DNA of 14,967 nt from Pseudomonadota bacterium (GTDB taxonomy: Bacteria; Pseudomonadota; Gammaproteobacteria; Burkholderiales; Burkholderiaceae_B). The translations under genes and the position numbers were made by a program. The stretch is taken from positions 1-14,967 of the forward strand of contig JAEYZR010000024.1 of assembly GCA_023427945.1 (NCBI GenBank), written 5' to 3'. Under the pieces are notes generated by a model. It was not told the origin of the DNA. It worked only from the letters and a program-made list of their open reading frames with translations, and did not search any database. How positions within the stretch are numbered: the first letter of the stretch is position 1; each line of letters opens with the position of its first letter. Shown here in pieces: positions 6,589 to 13,777 of the stretch.

Positions 6589-7116
6589 ATGACGACCACC
6601 GATATCCATCGCATCCGAACCACCGGCCCCCGCGCGGGAATGAACTGGCCCGACCCCTACAAGCCTGAGACTGCACCCCTGTATGCGCGCAATGAGCTGG
6701 AAATCCCCGCCCCCCCGTCAACGGTCTGGGCGTGGCTGACCCGTGCGGACAAATGGTCTGGCCTCTACGAAAATGCGAAGGACGTCGAGTTTGTCGTCTG
6801 GCCCGGTCCCAGCTTGCAAGCTGGATCGGTTTTCCGTTGGTCGACCTTCGGATTCCGCCTGACATCGACCGTTCATGACTTTGAAGAAAATCGCCGCCTG
6901 GGCTGGGTAGCCCGTGCAGACGGTGTCGATGCTTACCACACCTGGTTTCTGGAGCCGCTGGAAAATGGCGGCACGTTGGTGATCACGGACGAAACGCAGA
7001 TCAGCACATTGGGAATCTGGGCGACCGACGGCTTTACCAAGGGCCTGGAAGAGCAGCATGACCTATGGCTGCAGGGTCTGAGCAAAAGTGCCCAAACCGG
7101 CCTGCCACGCGACTGA
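6589..7116 (+). CDS. SRPBCC (START/polyketide cyclase-like) family protein
   Basis: This is a 175-residue protein with the helix-grip fold pattern of SRPBCC proteins, which hold hydrophobic small molecules in a deep pocket and sometimes act as cyclases, dehydratases or aromatic-compound carriers. After about 32 residues comes the typical first strand and helix, ARNELEIPAPPSTVWAWLTRADKWSGLYENAKDVE. Then come WPGPSLQAGSVFRWSTFGFRLTSTVHDFEENRRLGW, the strands ending in YHTWFLEPLENGGTLVITDET, and a long C-terminal helix (EEQHDLWLQGLSKSA). Start: ATG at 6589 with AAGGAAATGA just upstream. A second SDR gene follows 14 nt later, so they share a transcript. No catalytic residue can be named with confidence. 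Confidence 0.8.
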   Translation: MTTTDIHRIRTTGPRAGMNWPDPYKPETAPLYARNELEIPAPPSTVWAWLTRADKWSGLYENAKDVEFVVWPGPSLQAGSVFRWSTFGFRLTSTVHDFEENRRLGWVARADGVDAYHTWFLEPLENGGTLVITDETQISTLGIWATDGFTKGLEEQHDLWLQGLSKSAQTGLPRD

Positions 7117-7130
7117 CAGAGCGCACAACC

Positions 7131-7832
7131 ATGCCCCCAAGACCAACAAAAAACATCTCCGCACTCATCGTCGGAGCCGGCTCCGGCATCAGTGCCGCAC
7201 TCGCTCGCAAGTTGCATGCACGAGGCCTTTCCGTTGGCTTGGTGGCCAGGCAGACCGCCAAGCTGCAAGGCATTGCCGAGGCGACGAATGCACATGTGTT
7301 CGAAGCAGACGCCGCCGACAGCGACGCCATGGAAGAGGTGTTTGATCTCGCCGAAGCATCCATGGGCCCGCTGTCGGTCGTCATCTACAACGCCTCGGTC
7401 GGTCCATCCAGACATTCATTACTCGATCTCGAGCGAGAGGTGGTCGAGCGACATCTGGCAACTTCCGCGCTCGGCGCCTTCGTGGTGGTGCAGCAAGCGG
7501 CGCGCAAGATGGTGCCCCGACGGCATGGAACGATCTTGTTGACTGGCGCGACGGCCAGCGCGCGAGGCTTTGCCGGCTCTGCAGCCTTCGCCATGGGCAA
7601 GTTCGCCATGCGCGGGCTCGCCCAAAGTGCGGCAAGAGAGCTGGGGCCCGAAGGCGTCCATGTCGCCCATCTTGTCATAGACGGACGGGTGGCGCGCGGC
7701 CCGTCATCACCCTCAGAGTCGACGTCGATGAATGCCGACCACATCGCCGCGACATACATGCACCTGATCGAGCAGGAGGCCGACGCCTGGACCTTCGAAC
7801 TCGATCTGCGCCCCTTCAACGAACGATTCTGA
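7131..7832 (+). CDS. Atypical SDR family protein lacking the catalytic tyrosine
   Basis: This is a short-chain dehydrogenase/reductase of 233 residues. It has a Rossmann-type VGAGSGI at 14-20 in place of TGxxxGIG and NAS at 87-89 in place of NAG. The active-site segment reads AAFAMGKFAMRGLAQSAARELGP: the lysine (157) is kept but the tyrosine position (153) is phenylalanine, and the usual serine position is not clearly serine. The tail WTFELDLRPFNERF and the HVAHLVIDG block mark a known SDR subgroup in which Phe at this site recurs, so this is probably ancestral rather than damage. Start: ATG at 7131, 14 nt after the SRPBCC stop; an upstream in-frame extension from 7065 would overlap that gene and is unlikely. 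It may be a weak enzyme, an NAD(P)-binding regulator, or use different chemistry. Confidence 0.82.
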   Translation: MPPRPTKNISALIVGAGSGISAALARKLHARGLSVGLVARQTAKLQGIAEATNAHVFEADAADSDAMEEVFDLAEASMGPLSVVIYNASVGPSRHSLLDLEREVVERHLATSALGAFVVVQQAARKMVPRRHGTILLTGATASARGFAGSAAFAMGKFAMRGLAQSAARELGPEGVHVAHLVIDGRVARGPSSPSESTSMNADHIAATYMHLIEQEADAWTFELDLRPFNERF

Positions 7833-7892
7833 TTACCGGCTCCGTTCTGCCCTTCCATTCTGCACTGTCATCCACTTCCTTAAAGTTGAATC

Positions 7893-9026
7893 ATGAAATT
7901 TAACGCTGCAATTTGGGCGCTAGCCCTCGGCGCATTCGGCATCGGCGTGACCGAGTTTGCGCCCATGGGTTTACTGCCCGCCATCGCGGCGGATCTCGAT
8001 GTGTCGATCCCAAGCGCGGGGTTGCTGATCAGCGCCTACGCCGCCGGCGTGATGCTTGGCGCCCCATTGATGACCCTGACGACAAATCGTGTTCCCCGGC
8101 GAACACTCCTGGTGTGTCTCATGCTGGTCTTCACCGTCGGCAACCTGCTTTCAGCACTATCTGTCGGATACGGAATGCTGATGACAGCCAGAATCGTCAC
8201 CTCCCTGTGCCACGGTGCATTCTTTGGAGTCGGCGCGGTCGTCGCTGCAGGGCTTGTTCCGGACGGCCGTCGCGCTGCGGCGGTGGCCGCGATGTTCATG
8301 GGACTGACAGCCGCCACGATCGTCGGCGTTCCGCTGGCGACCTTTGGAGGCGACGTGGTGGGCTGGCGCGCCGCTTTCTGGGGCATGACGATTCTGGGCC
8401 TTGCAGCTATGGTGGCGCTGCGGCTGACGCTTCCTGTCATTCCCGCCAGCACCGGTCAAAAGCTGATGGATGAGCTCAGGGTACTGCGTCGCAAGCCGGT
8501 CCTTGCCGCTCTGACGCTCACCGTCGTCAGCTCGACCGCGTGGTTCACGGTCTTCACCTACATCACGCCCATTCTTCAAACAGAGACCGGCTTGTCGATA
8601 GCCCATGTCACCGCAATGCTGGTGATATTCGGTGCGGGTACGACGATAGGCAACTGGCTAGGGGGAAAATATGCGGACCGATCGGTCGGAAAAACCCTGA
8701 AAGTGACCCTGGCTTGCATGAGCATTCTGCTCACGGGGTTCGCCCTCGCCATGCCTTATGCGTGGGTCAGCGGGGTCCTGATCTTCTTTTGGGGCATGAC
8801 GAGTTTTGCGATTGTCGCCCCGCTGCAGATGCGGGTCATGTCTGCTGCAACTGATGCCCCCAGTCTTTCTTCAGCCATCAACATCGGGGCGTTCAACTTG
8901 GGAAATGCACTTGGCGCGCTGATCGGCGGCGCGGTCATCAGCGCCGGGCTCGGATTGCCAGCTGTCGCGATAAGTGGTGCAGTGTTGGCCGCTTTGGGTC
9001 TCGCGCTCGCCATGTTGTGGGACTGA
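7893..9026 (+). CDS. MFS transporter, DHA1-type (AraJ/drug efflux-like)
   Basis: This is a 12-helix major facilitator of 377 residues. The N-terminus FNAAIWALALGAFGIGVTEFAPMGLLPAIAADL is characteristic of the DHA1 group that includes sugar-efflux and chloramphenicol or multidrug exporters (AraJ/CmlA-like). The loop after helix 2 (LTTNRVPRRTLLV) corresponds to a degenerate motif A, and the helix 4-5 region carries the GVGAVVAAGLVPDGRRAAAVAAMFMGLT pattern. Start: ATG at 7893, 60 nt after the SDR gene, with only a weak purine stretch upstream. No terminator is seen in the 60-nt gap, so it likely belongs to the SRPBCC-SDR operon and may expel a toxic substrate or product. The exported compound is unknown. 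Confidence 0.85.
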   Translation: MKFNAAIWALALGAFGIGVTEFAPMGLLPAIAADLDVSIPSAGLLISAYAAGVMLGAPLMTLTTNRVPRRTLLVCLMLVFTVGNLLSALSVGYGMLMTARIVTSLCHGAFFGVGAVVAAGLVPDGRRAAAVAAMFMGLTAATIVGVPLATFGGDVVGWRAAFWGMTILGLAAMVALRLTLPVIPASTGQKLMDELRVLRRKPVLAALTLTVVSSTAWFTVFTYITPILQTETGLSIAHVTAMLVIFGAGTTIGNWLGGKYADRSVGKTLKVTLACMSILLTGFALAMPYAWVSGVLIFFWGMTSFAIVAPLQMRVMSAATDAPSLSSAINIGAFNLGNALGALIGGAVISAGLGLPAVAISGAVLAALGLALAMLWD

Positions 9027-9044
9027 TCCCACCGGACCCGATAC

Positions 9045-9073
9045 TTGACAAGGCAACCAATCGAAAATAGATT
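9045..9073 (+). promoter_or_regulatory. Strong sigma70 promoter for the second MFS gene
   Basis: TTGACA (9045-9050, a perfect -35) and TAGATT (9068-9073, 4/6 to the -10) are separated by 17 nt. Transcription is expected to begin near 9080, giving a leader of about 60 nt to the ATG at 9140. Two inverted repeats overlap and follow the -10 box, so the promoter is probably repressed in the absence of an inducer. Confidence 0.65.
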
Positions 9074-9084
9074 ACGATTGTAAT
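9071..9084. promoter_or_regulatory. Inverted repeat overlapping the -10 box (operator 1)
   Basis: ATTAC (9071-9075) and GTAAT (9080-9084) are perfect 5-bp arms around GATT. The site covers the end of the -10 box and the expected transcript start, a standard repressor position. The protein that binds it is not identified. Confidence 0.5.
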
Positions 9085-9089
9085 TTATA

Positions 9090-9107
9090 AAGATAAGTCA
9101 TTATCTT
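9090..9107. promoter_or_regulatory. Perfect inverted repeat in the 5' leader (operator 2)
   Basis: AAGATAA (9090-9096) and TTATCTT (9101-9107) are perfect 7-bp arms around GTCA. It lies about 10-27 nt downstream of the predicted transcript start and 19 nt (centre to centre about 21 nt) from operator 1, roughly two helical turns. This suggests cooperative binding on one DNA face. The stem is AT-rich, so a DNA operator is more likely than an RNA structure. Confidence 0.5.
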
Positions 9108-9139
9108 CACGCCTTGACACGTCGCGCCCGAGGAGAGAC

Positions 9140-10372
9140 ATGGAACGCAGCCGACAAAAGCCATCGAGCATGGCAAGCAGCCAATGGGTTGTCATCTTCT
9201 GCGCCGCGACGATCGTCACGATAGCCATGGGCATTCGCCAGTCGTCTGGTCTGTTTCTGCGCCCGATCGAGTTGGAACTCGGCATCGGGCGGGACGCATT
9301 CGGTCTTGCGGTAGCCATGCAAAACCTCATTCTGGGGATTGCACAGCCGTTCGTGGGTGCCTTGGCAGACCGGCATGGCTCGGGTCGTGTGGCTGCTGCT
9401 GGCGCCCTTCTGTATGCGCTGGGACTGGCGCTGGCCTCGACCATCTCCAGTGGCCTGGGCTTGAACCTTTCGCTCGGGTTTCTCGTGGGCTTTGCCATGA
9501 CGGGCGTCACTTACGTCGTCGCCATGGGAGCAGCGGCACGCGCGGTTCGTCCTGAGCGAAGGGGATTGGCCGCAGGGATCGTGGCTGCCGGAGGATCATT
9601 CGGGCAGTTCTTGCTGGTGCCCATCGCGCAAGGCCTGATCGGTGCCTTTGGCTGGCGCGAAACGTTCCTGATCTATGCTGCACTCGCTGCCACCATGGCT
9701 CTCCTTGCCATCGGCATCGCCGGGCGACCGAACAACGCACCGGCAGCAGGAGAACCACCCCCGCAGAGTCTCTCCGGGGCGCTGCACGAGGCGCTGGGCC
9801 ACTCGGGATTCTGGCTACTTACGGCAGGGTTCTTCGTTTGTGGCTTTCACGTCGCGTTCATCGGCACCCACCTGCCCGTCTTCCTGGCGGACAACGGACT
9901 GGATCCTTCGGTGGGCGCCCGTGCGCTCGCGCTGGTGGGTCTATTCAATATCCTGGGGTCATACCTTTTTGGCGTATCAGCCGATCGCTGGCGCAAGAAA
10001 TATCTGCTCGTCGGTATCTACCTCGCCAGAGCGGTGGCGATGGCCTTGCTGTTGAGTTTTCCATTCTCTGCCACATCTGTGACCCTTTTTGCCTGCGCCA
10101 TGGGATTTCTCTGGCTGGGAACCGTTCCCCTCACGGGTTCGCTGGTCATCCAGATTTTTGGGGTTCGCTATTTCTCCACCCTGTATGGCGTCGTTTTCCT
10201 GTTTCATCAACTCGGCGCATTCTTCGGGGCCTGGGGCGCCGGCTATGCCTACGTCACTACAGGGTCCTATGATCTTGCATGGCAAGTCTCCATAGGTATT
10301 GCGCTGATCGCCGCACTTCTTAACTGGCCGATCAAGGACGCCCCCGTGGCACGCCTGGCACCGGCGACATGA
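9140..10372 (+). CDS. MFS transporter (monocarboxylate/oxalate-formate antiporter-like)
   Basis: This is a 12-helix major facilitator of 410 residues. The N-terminal block QWVVIFCAATIVTIAMGIRQSSGLFLRPIELELG, the motif-A-like loop GALADRHGSGRV and the WRETFLIYA segment after helix 6 fit the MCT/OFA-like subgroup that moves organic acids. The second half repeats the pattern (SAHRW-type loop seen as GVSADRWRKKYLL). Start: ATG at 9140 with an excellent AGGAG ribosome site 4 nt upstream. It has its own strong, operator-covered promoter and so is separately regulated from the upstream MFS gene. Direction of transport and substrate are not determinable; import of an organic acid is a plausible guess from the subgroup. 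Confidence 0.85.
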   Translation: MERSRQKPSSMASSQWVVIFCAATIVTIAMGIRQSSGLFLRPIELELGIGRDAFGLAVAMQNLILGIAQPFVGALADRHGSGRVAAAGALLYALGLALASTISSGLGLNLSLGFLVGFAMTGVTYVVAMGAAARAVRPERRGLAAGIVAAGGSFGQFLLVPIAQGLIGAFGWRETFLIYAALAATMALLAIGIAGRPNNAPAAGEPPPQSLSGALHEALGHSGFWLLTAGFFVCGFHVAFIGTHLPVFLADNGLDPSVGARALALVGLFNILGSYLFGVSADRWRKKYLLVGIYLARAVAMALLLSFPFSATSVTLFACAMGFLWLGTVPLTGSLVIQIFGVRYFSTLYGVVFLFHQLGAFFGAWGAGYAYVTTGSYDLAWQVSIGIALIAALLNWPIKDAPVARLAPAT

Positions 10373-10442
10373 TGCCCGAGCCAACGATGCGCTCTTCGAT
10401 CCTGAAAAGTGACGACGCGAGACGACTTTGGAATTGCCCCCA

Positions 10443-10565
10443 ATGACTAGACCTCAGGCTCTGTTCACCTATTGCGTCGTGGTGGTGCTCACCGCCGCAG
10501 GCTGGTTAGCGTGGCGCGCATTTGGAGACGCGGTCTTGCTCAAAAGCGCGTTCCTCCTTTGTTAG
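10443..10565 (+). CDS. Possible 40-residue single-span membrane peptide upstream of azlC
   Basis: An ATG at 10443 opens 40 codons ending in TAG at 10563-10565. The peptide begins MTRPQALFTYC and then has a hydrophobic stretch VVVVLTAAGWLAW followed by RAFGDAVLLKSAF, a plausible single membrane helix. TGGAA at 10429-10433, 9 nt upstream, could serve as a ribosome site. It ends 11 nt before the likely GTG start of azlC. I do not recognise it. It could be a small membrane protein, a translated leader for azlC, or the out-of-frame remnant of a longer amino end. Evidence is limited to composition and position. Confidence 0.3.
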   Translation: MTRPQALFTYCVVVVLTAAGWLAWRAFGDAVLLKSAFLLC

Positions 10566-10576
10566 TCCACGCTGGC

Positions 10577-11317
10577 GTGTCCCGGTCAAAATTGACTTGG
10601 TTTCTGCGAGGCGTGCGGGGGCTTGCGTGCGTACCTGCGGTAGTGCTCACTGTATCGATGGTGGGATTCTCCGGCATTGCGAGGGAAGCTGGCCTGACAT
10701 GGGAGCACGCCGCATTCATGACCATCGCCGTATGGGCCATGCCTGCTCAGCTCATCATGGTGGGCGCAATCGGCGCCGGGGTTTCGCTGCCTGCCGTCGC
10801 TCTGGCTGTCGCATTGTCGTCAGCGCGACTACTGCCGATGGTCGCCGCCCTGGCGCCCGAGCTTCGATCGGATCGCAGCCATCGTATTCGTCTGATGATG
10901 CTGTCCCACTTCGTGGTCATCACGTCGTGGGTGTTTGCGATGCAAACGTTGAAAGATGTACCTAGGGAACAACGGTCCACTTTTTTCGCCGGTTTTGCCA
11001 TCACGCTTGCCGTGGTGAATACGGCCATTGTCGCGCTCGCCTTTCAGGCACTTTCCGTATTTCCTGCCATCGTGGCAAGCATGCTGGCCTTCCTGACACC
11101 GGCTTATTTTCTGATGTCTCTGTACGGTTCTGCGCGCGATGCGGCAGGCCGATACGCGCTTGTCTTCGGCATGGGACTGCTGCCCGTGGGTCATCGCCTG
11201 GCGCCTGAGTTCGACATTCTGCTGGCGGGTGTCATCGGCGGCATTGCAGCGTTTGCAGTCGAACGCACGCTTGCAAGAACAACACGATCTCAACACGGAG
11301 CCCAGAGCCGTGAGTGA
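10577..11317 (+). CDS. azlC: AzlC family branched-chain amino acid exporter subunit
   Basis: This is the large subunit of an AzlCD/YgaZH-type inner-membrane exporter, here about 246 residues. Family blocks are WFLRGVRGLACVPAVVL, GIAREAGLTWEHAAFMTIAVWAMPAQLIMVGAI, LAVALSSARLLPMVAALAPELR, HFVVITSWVFAM and FLTPAYFLMSLYGSARDAAGR, with five or more hydrophobic segments. The start is uncertain. GTG at 10577 gives a normal family length; TTG at 10592 is also possible, and an extension to TTG 10472 adds a basic, non-hydrophobic stretch unlike the family. No good ribosome site is seen for any of these. The 3' end overlaps azlD by 8 nt. Export of leucine/valine-type amino acids is the family role; here it could balance the Liv importer. 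Confidence 0.82.
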   Translation: MSRSKLTWFLRGVRGLACVPAVVLTVSMVGFSGIAREAGLTWEHAAFMTIAVWAMPAQLIMVGAIGAGVSLPAVALAVALSSARLLPMVAALAPELRSDRSHRIRLMMLSHFVVITSWVFAMQTLKDVPREQRSTFFAGFAITLAVVNTAIVALAFQALSVFPAIVASMLAFLTPAYFLMSLYGSARDAAGRYALVFGMGLLPVGHRLAPEFDILLAGVIGGIAAFAVERTLARTTRSQHGAQSRE

Positions 11318-11675
11318 TCTCTCGTTCTTCGGCGTTCAGGCGACATGGTGGCCCTACGTCTTCATCATCGTCGCCGGTGCGCTGACCACGCATATATGGC
11401 GATATCTCGGGGTCTGGTTTGCGGATCGATGTCGAACCGACTCGGTAGCCATTGACCTGGCGCGAGCGGTTGCGACAGGCCTGGTTGCCGCTGTCATCGC
11501 ACGATTTGTGGTCTTTCCGGACGGCACGCTTGCAGACATCGCGCTCGGTTGGCGCGTTGCATCCATCGCCACAGGCTTCGCACTCTACCTGGCTTGCCGT
11601 CGTAGCGTAATGGCCGGACTGGTCGCATCGCAGGCTATCCTGCTAACCGGTGCCTGGTCCAGTGGTGTGCTCTGA
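11310..11675 (+). CDS. azlD: AzlD family small subunit of amino acid exporter
   Basis: This is a 121-residue membrane protein with about four hydrophobic segments: WWPYVFIIVAGALTTHIWRYLGVW, then AIDLARAVATGLVAAVIARFVVFPDG, ALGWRVASIATGFALYLAC and a final GLVASQAILLTGAW. This is the layout of AzlD (including the T-x-x-x-R-x-x-G pattern of helix 1), the obligatory partner of AzlC. Start: GTG at 11310, overlapping the azlC stop by 8 nt, with CGGAG 9 nt upstream inside azlC; the overlap indicates coupled translation in one complex. It is convergent with the TetR gene 24 nt downstream, with no hairpin terminator in between. Confidence 0.8.
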   Translation: MSDLSFFGVQATWWPYVFIIVAGALTTHIWRYLGVWFADRCRTDSVAIDLARAVATGLVAAVIARFVVFPDGTLADIALGWRVASIATGFALYLACRRSVMAGLVASQAILLTGAWSSGVL

Positions 11676-11699
11676 GAGAGACAGAAGCCGCCCCCACGC

Positions 11700-12281
11700 C
11701 TACGTCCGGTGAAGAGCATCCCGTGCTGCTTCGATCAACTCGTTCGAAATCGGCTTGCCTTTGGTTGCGCGCGCAAGGACCAGCGCGCCCACCATTGTCG
11801 ATATATCAGAAAGGGCCGCAGCATGCTTCTGGGTGTCGTCGAGCTCCGCGTCCTGCACGGACTCAAGCAGAGCCACCAATTTTGCAACGCCCTTGGCAAA
11901 CTCGTCACGCACCGGCTTGGCGGGCTCCTCGCGCGAAATGTCCACCGCGAGCGAGACGAGGGGGCAGGCGACGGCCTCCAGCCGGTTTCGAGACGAAAGA
12001 TAACCGTCGATCAGCAAATCCCTGGCACTACGCGCGGTTGAGCCTGCGGCCATTCGCTTTTCCCACCGGTCGCTGGCCTGCGCAAAAGCACGCGAGCAAG
12101 CGATGCCCGTGAGTTCATCCTTGGAGCTGAAATGGCCGTAGAACCCCCCAGGGGTCAAGCCCGCCGCAGCCATCATGTCCGCCACACTGACCGACAGACC
12201 ACGCTCACGGATCAGTTCAGAAGAAACCTTTTCAATGGTCTCTCTATTCTTCTCCGCCTGTTCTCTTGATACGCGAGGCAA
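11700..12281 (-). CDS. TetR/AcrR family transcriptional regulator
   Basis: This is a 193-residue TetR-type repressor. The N-terminal helix-turn-helix (about residues 13-58) reads RETIEKVSSELIRERGLSVSVADMMAAAGLTPGGFYGHFSSKDEL, matching the subgroup that begins M-x-RVSREQAE and contains GGFYGHF. The remaining all-helical part is the ligand-binding/dimer domain, with one Cys near residue 104. The start appears to be TTG at 12281 with GGAG 7 nt upstream; the nearby ATG at 12294 is out of frame. It stands alone and convergent to azlD. Its targets are therefore not obvious: candidates are its own promoter, the 27-nt palindrome at 6482 or the double repeat at 9071-9107. Ligand unknown. Confidence 0.88.
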   Translation of the reverse strand: MPRVSREQAEKNRETIEKVSSELIRERGLSVSVADMMAAAGLTPGGFYGHFSSKDELTGIACSRAFAQASDRWEKRMAAGSTARSARDLLIDGYLSSRNRLEAVACPLVSLAVDISREEPAKPVRDEFAKGVAKLVALLESVQDAELDDTQKHAAALSDISTMVGALVLARATKGKPISNELIEAARDALHRT

Positions 12282-12667
12282 AAAAGTGCTCCATAGTGGA
12301 AGAGAATTGAATGCTCAGTACCGGGATCTTATTTTGATGATGGTGATGATGCGTCAGGCTACCGAAGAGAGCTTCAAGGTATGGCGCCAATGATAGTTTA
12401 TTTTTCCCGAAATCCTCTCACGAGCGCCAGGCAGCAAAGGGTCCATTACTCAGTTTTGCTATTGTCGCCCTGTTGCGCAGCGTGGTGCCTACCGATCTCG
12501 CGGCTCGACGCCCACCGACCTCCCTCAATGGCCGCCTGCCCAGATAGCCGCATCTTTCAGATAGCGGACCCGGGGTACGCCAGATGACCCTCACGTGATC
12601 GGCCTGTAGTCGAGTGACCAAGTCCCGTCACAAGGAAAAACCGACGGCATTTGTATAAGATACAAAT
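12282..12667. other. 386-nt gap between TetR and LysR genes without a convincing gene
   Basis: This divergent intergenic region should hold the TetR promoter (minus) and the LysR promoter (plus). I see a GATGATGGTGATGATG simple repeat near 12336-12351 and a direct repeat AGATAGC at 12542-12548 and 12560-12566. The only clear operator is the palindrome abutting the LysR start (annotated separately). The short open frames present have no family resemblance and poor codon character. The size is larger than usual for such a promoter region, so decayed coding or mobile DNA is possible but not demonstrated. Confidence 0.5.
12649..12667. promoter_or_regulatory. Perfect palindrome abutting the LysR start codon (LysR box / autoregulatory operator)
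   Basis: ATTTGTAT (12649-12656) and ATACAAAT (12660-12667) are perfect 8-bp arms around AAG. The inner 13 nt fit the T-N11-A pattern of LysR-type binding sites. The palindrome ends at the base before the ATG (12668). TATAAG at 12654-12659 could be a -10 box, which would place the transcript start at or next to the ATG. Confidence 0.6.
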
Positions 12668-13579
12668 ATGAGCAAACTCTCTCGCCTGAGCATCAAACAG
12701 ATGCGCATCCTCGCTGCGCTGATAAAAGACGGCAATGTGAGTCACGTAGCCGATCAGATCGGCCTGACCCAACAGGCGGTGAGCGCAAATCTCGCCACGC
12801 TGCGCGATATCTTCAAGGATCCACTATTCATTCGGACCGGGCGCGGCGTGACGCCGACAGCACTGGCCCTGGAACTTGCCGGCGAGGTCAGCGCGATACT
12901 GCTCTCGCTTGAAAAACTGGTCGAGCGTGCGCCCTTCGATCCCGCGCAGGCAACCGGCGTCATCAAGATATCGGCGGCAGATTACGCCCACCGCTTCGCC
13001 GTGGTACCGCGCCTGCGCGCCATCCGCGAGCAAGCACCAAAACTGAAGATCATCATGAGCGAGCTCGAGGTGGATGCTCTGGCGGTGAAGATGGCGACGA
13101 GTGAAATCGACATTGTCGTTTCGATACCCGAATTCGTTCCCGAAGACTGGCCGCGGAAAACCCTGTTCCAGGAGCACTATGTCTGCGTCACGGCGTCCGG
13201 CTCCCCTCTCGCCAAGCGCAAGATGAGCCTGGCCAAGCTGTCGCAACAATCACATATTGTGGTGTCTCCAGCGAGAGCCAATCTGATTGGCTCGGCCGAC
13301 GGCTGGCTCAAGCAACTTGGATGGGAGCGCAATATCGTGATGTCTGTCCCTCACTTCTTGCTGCTGCCCGAAGTCATCGAAGCAACGGGTGCGGTGGCAT
13401 TCGTGCCATCTCGCCTGCTGCCTCATCCCAGGTTGGCAGCGCTCAAGCTTGATGGTGACGTGGCCCCCCCTGGCTACGACTTGATCATCGCCTGGCATCC
13501 AAGATCGGCCACCAGTCCTCTGGTCAACTGGCTCGTGCGGATGCTGGGGCCCGGCGATTCGGGAAAGGCCAATCTCTAG
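12668..13579 (+). CDS. LysR family transcriptional regulator
   Basis: This is a LysR-type regulator of 303 residues, normal length. The N-terminal winged helix-turn-helix (about 7-66) has LSIKQMRILAALIKDGNVSHVADQIGLTQQAVSANLATLRDIFKDPLFIRTGRGVTPT, with the typical Q(Q/S)AVSxxLxxLR helix and the D-P-L-F-R wing. The effector-binding periplasmic-protein-like domain follows (about 92-295), starting at GVIKISAADYAHRF. The ATG at 12668 has no Shine-Dalgarno sequence; it is directly preceded by the palindrome at 12649-12667. A second in-frame ATG at 12701 would cut into the first helix and is less likely. No target gene is divergent from it in the usual arrangement. The shared AAGATACAA word with 3699-3707 hints at the isomerase/LLM promoter. 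Ligand unknown. Confidence 0.9.
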   Translation: MSKLSRLSIKQMRILAALIKDGNVSHVADQIGLTQQAVSANLATLRDIFKDPLFIRTGRGVTPTALALELAGEVSAILLSLEKLVERAPFDPAQATGVIKISAADYAHRFAVVPRLRAIREQAPKLKIIMSELEVDALAVKMATSEIDIVVSIPEFVPEDWPRKTLFQEHYVCVTASGSPLAKRKMSLAKLSQQSHIVVSPARANLIGSADGWLKQLGWERNIVMSVPHFLLLPEVIEATGAVAFVPSRLLPHPRLAALKLDGDVAPPGYDLIIAWHPRSATSPLVNWLVRMLGPGDSGKANL

Positions 13580-13765
13580 CGTCGAACTTTGCAGTCGTTC
13601 GCTGCCGAAAAGCACCCAGAGGACTACAGTCGGCCATAAGTGGACATTGCTCGACCTGAACCACGCAGCGTCACCTCAGGCCTTGCACTTGGTGATAATG
13701 TTATGACCTGCCCCCAGACTTAGTACGGCACCGACATAGAGTCCAGGGATAAATGACCCTAACCC
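13580..13765. other. Non-coding stretch between LysR and the insertion sequence
   Basis: No gene or clear terminator is seen after the LysR stop. TGACCTGCCCCCA at 13704-13716 begins with TG followed by a CCTGCCCC run, a style common at IS3-family ends, and may be a remnant of another element. That is a resemblance only. Confidence 0.3.
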
Positions 13766-13777
13766 TGAATTAGTCCG

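Noticed and set aside
7065..7130. N-terminal extension of the second SDR into the SRPBCC gene
   Set aside because: It would overlap the end of the SRPBCC coding region, and the ATG at 7131 gives a normal start for the Rossmann fold.
10472..10576. Longer AzlC beginning at TTG 10472
   Set aside because: The extra 35 residues are basic and not hydrophobic, unlike AzlC amino ends; family length fits a start at 10577.
12336..12351. GATGATGGTGATGATG simple repeat as a regulatory array
   Set aside because: It is too short and imperfect to support a function; probably incidental low-complexity DNA.
12557..12772. Minus-strand 71-codon frame between TetR and LysR
   Set aside because: It overlaps the LysR start and its operator and has no recognisable sequence or ribosome site.
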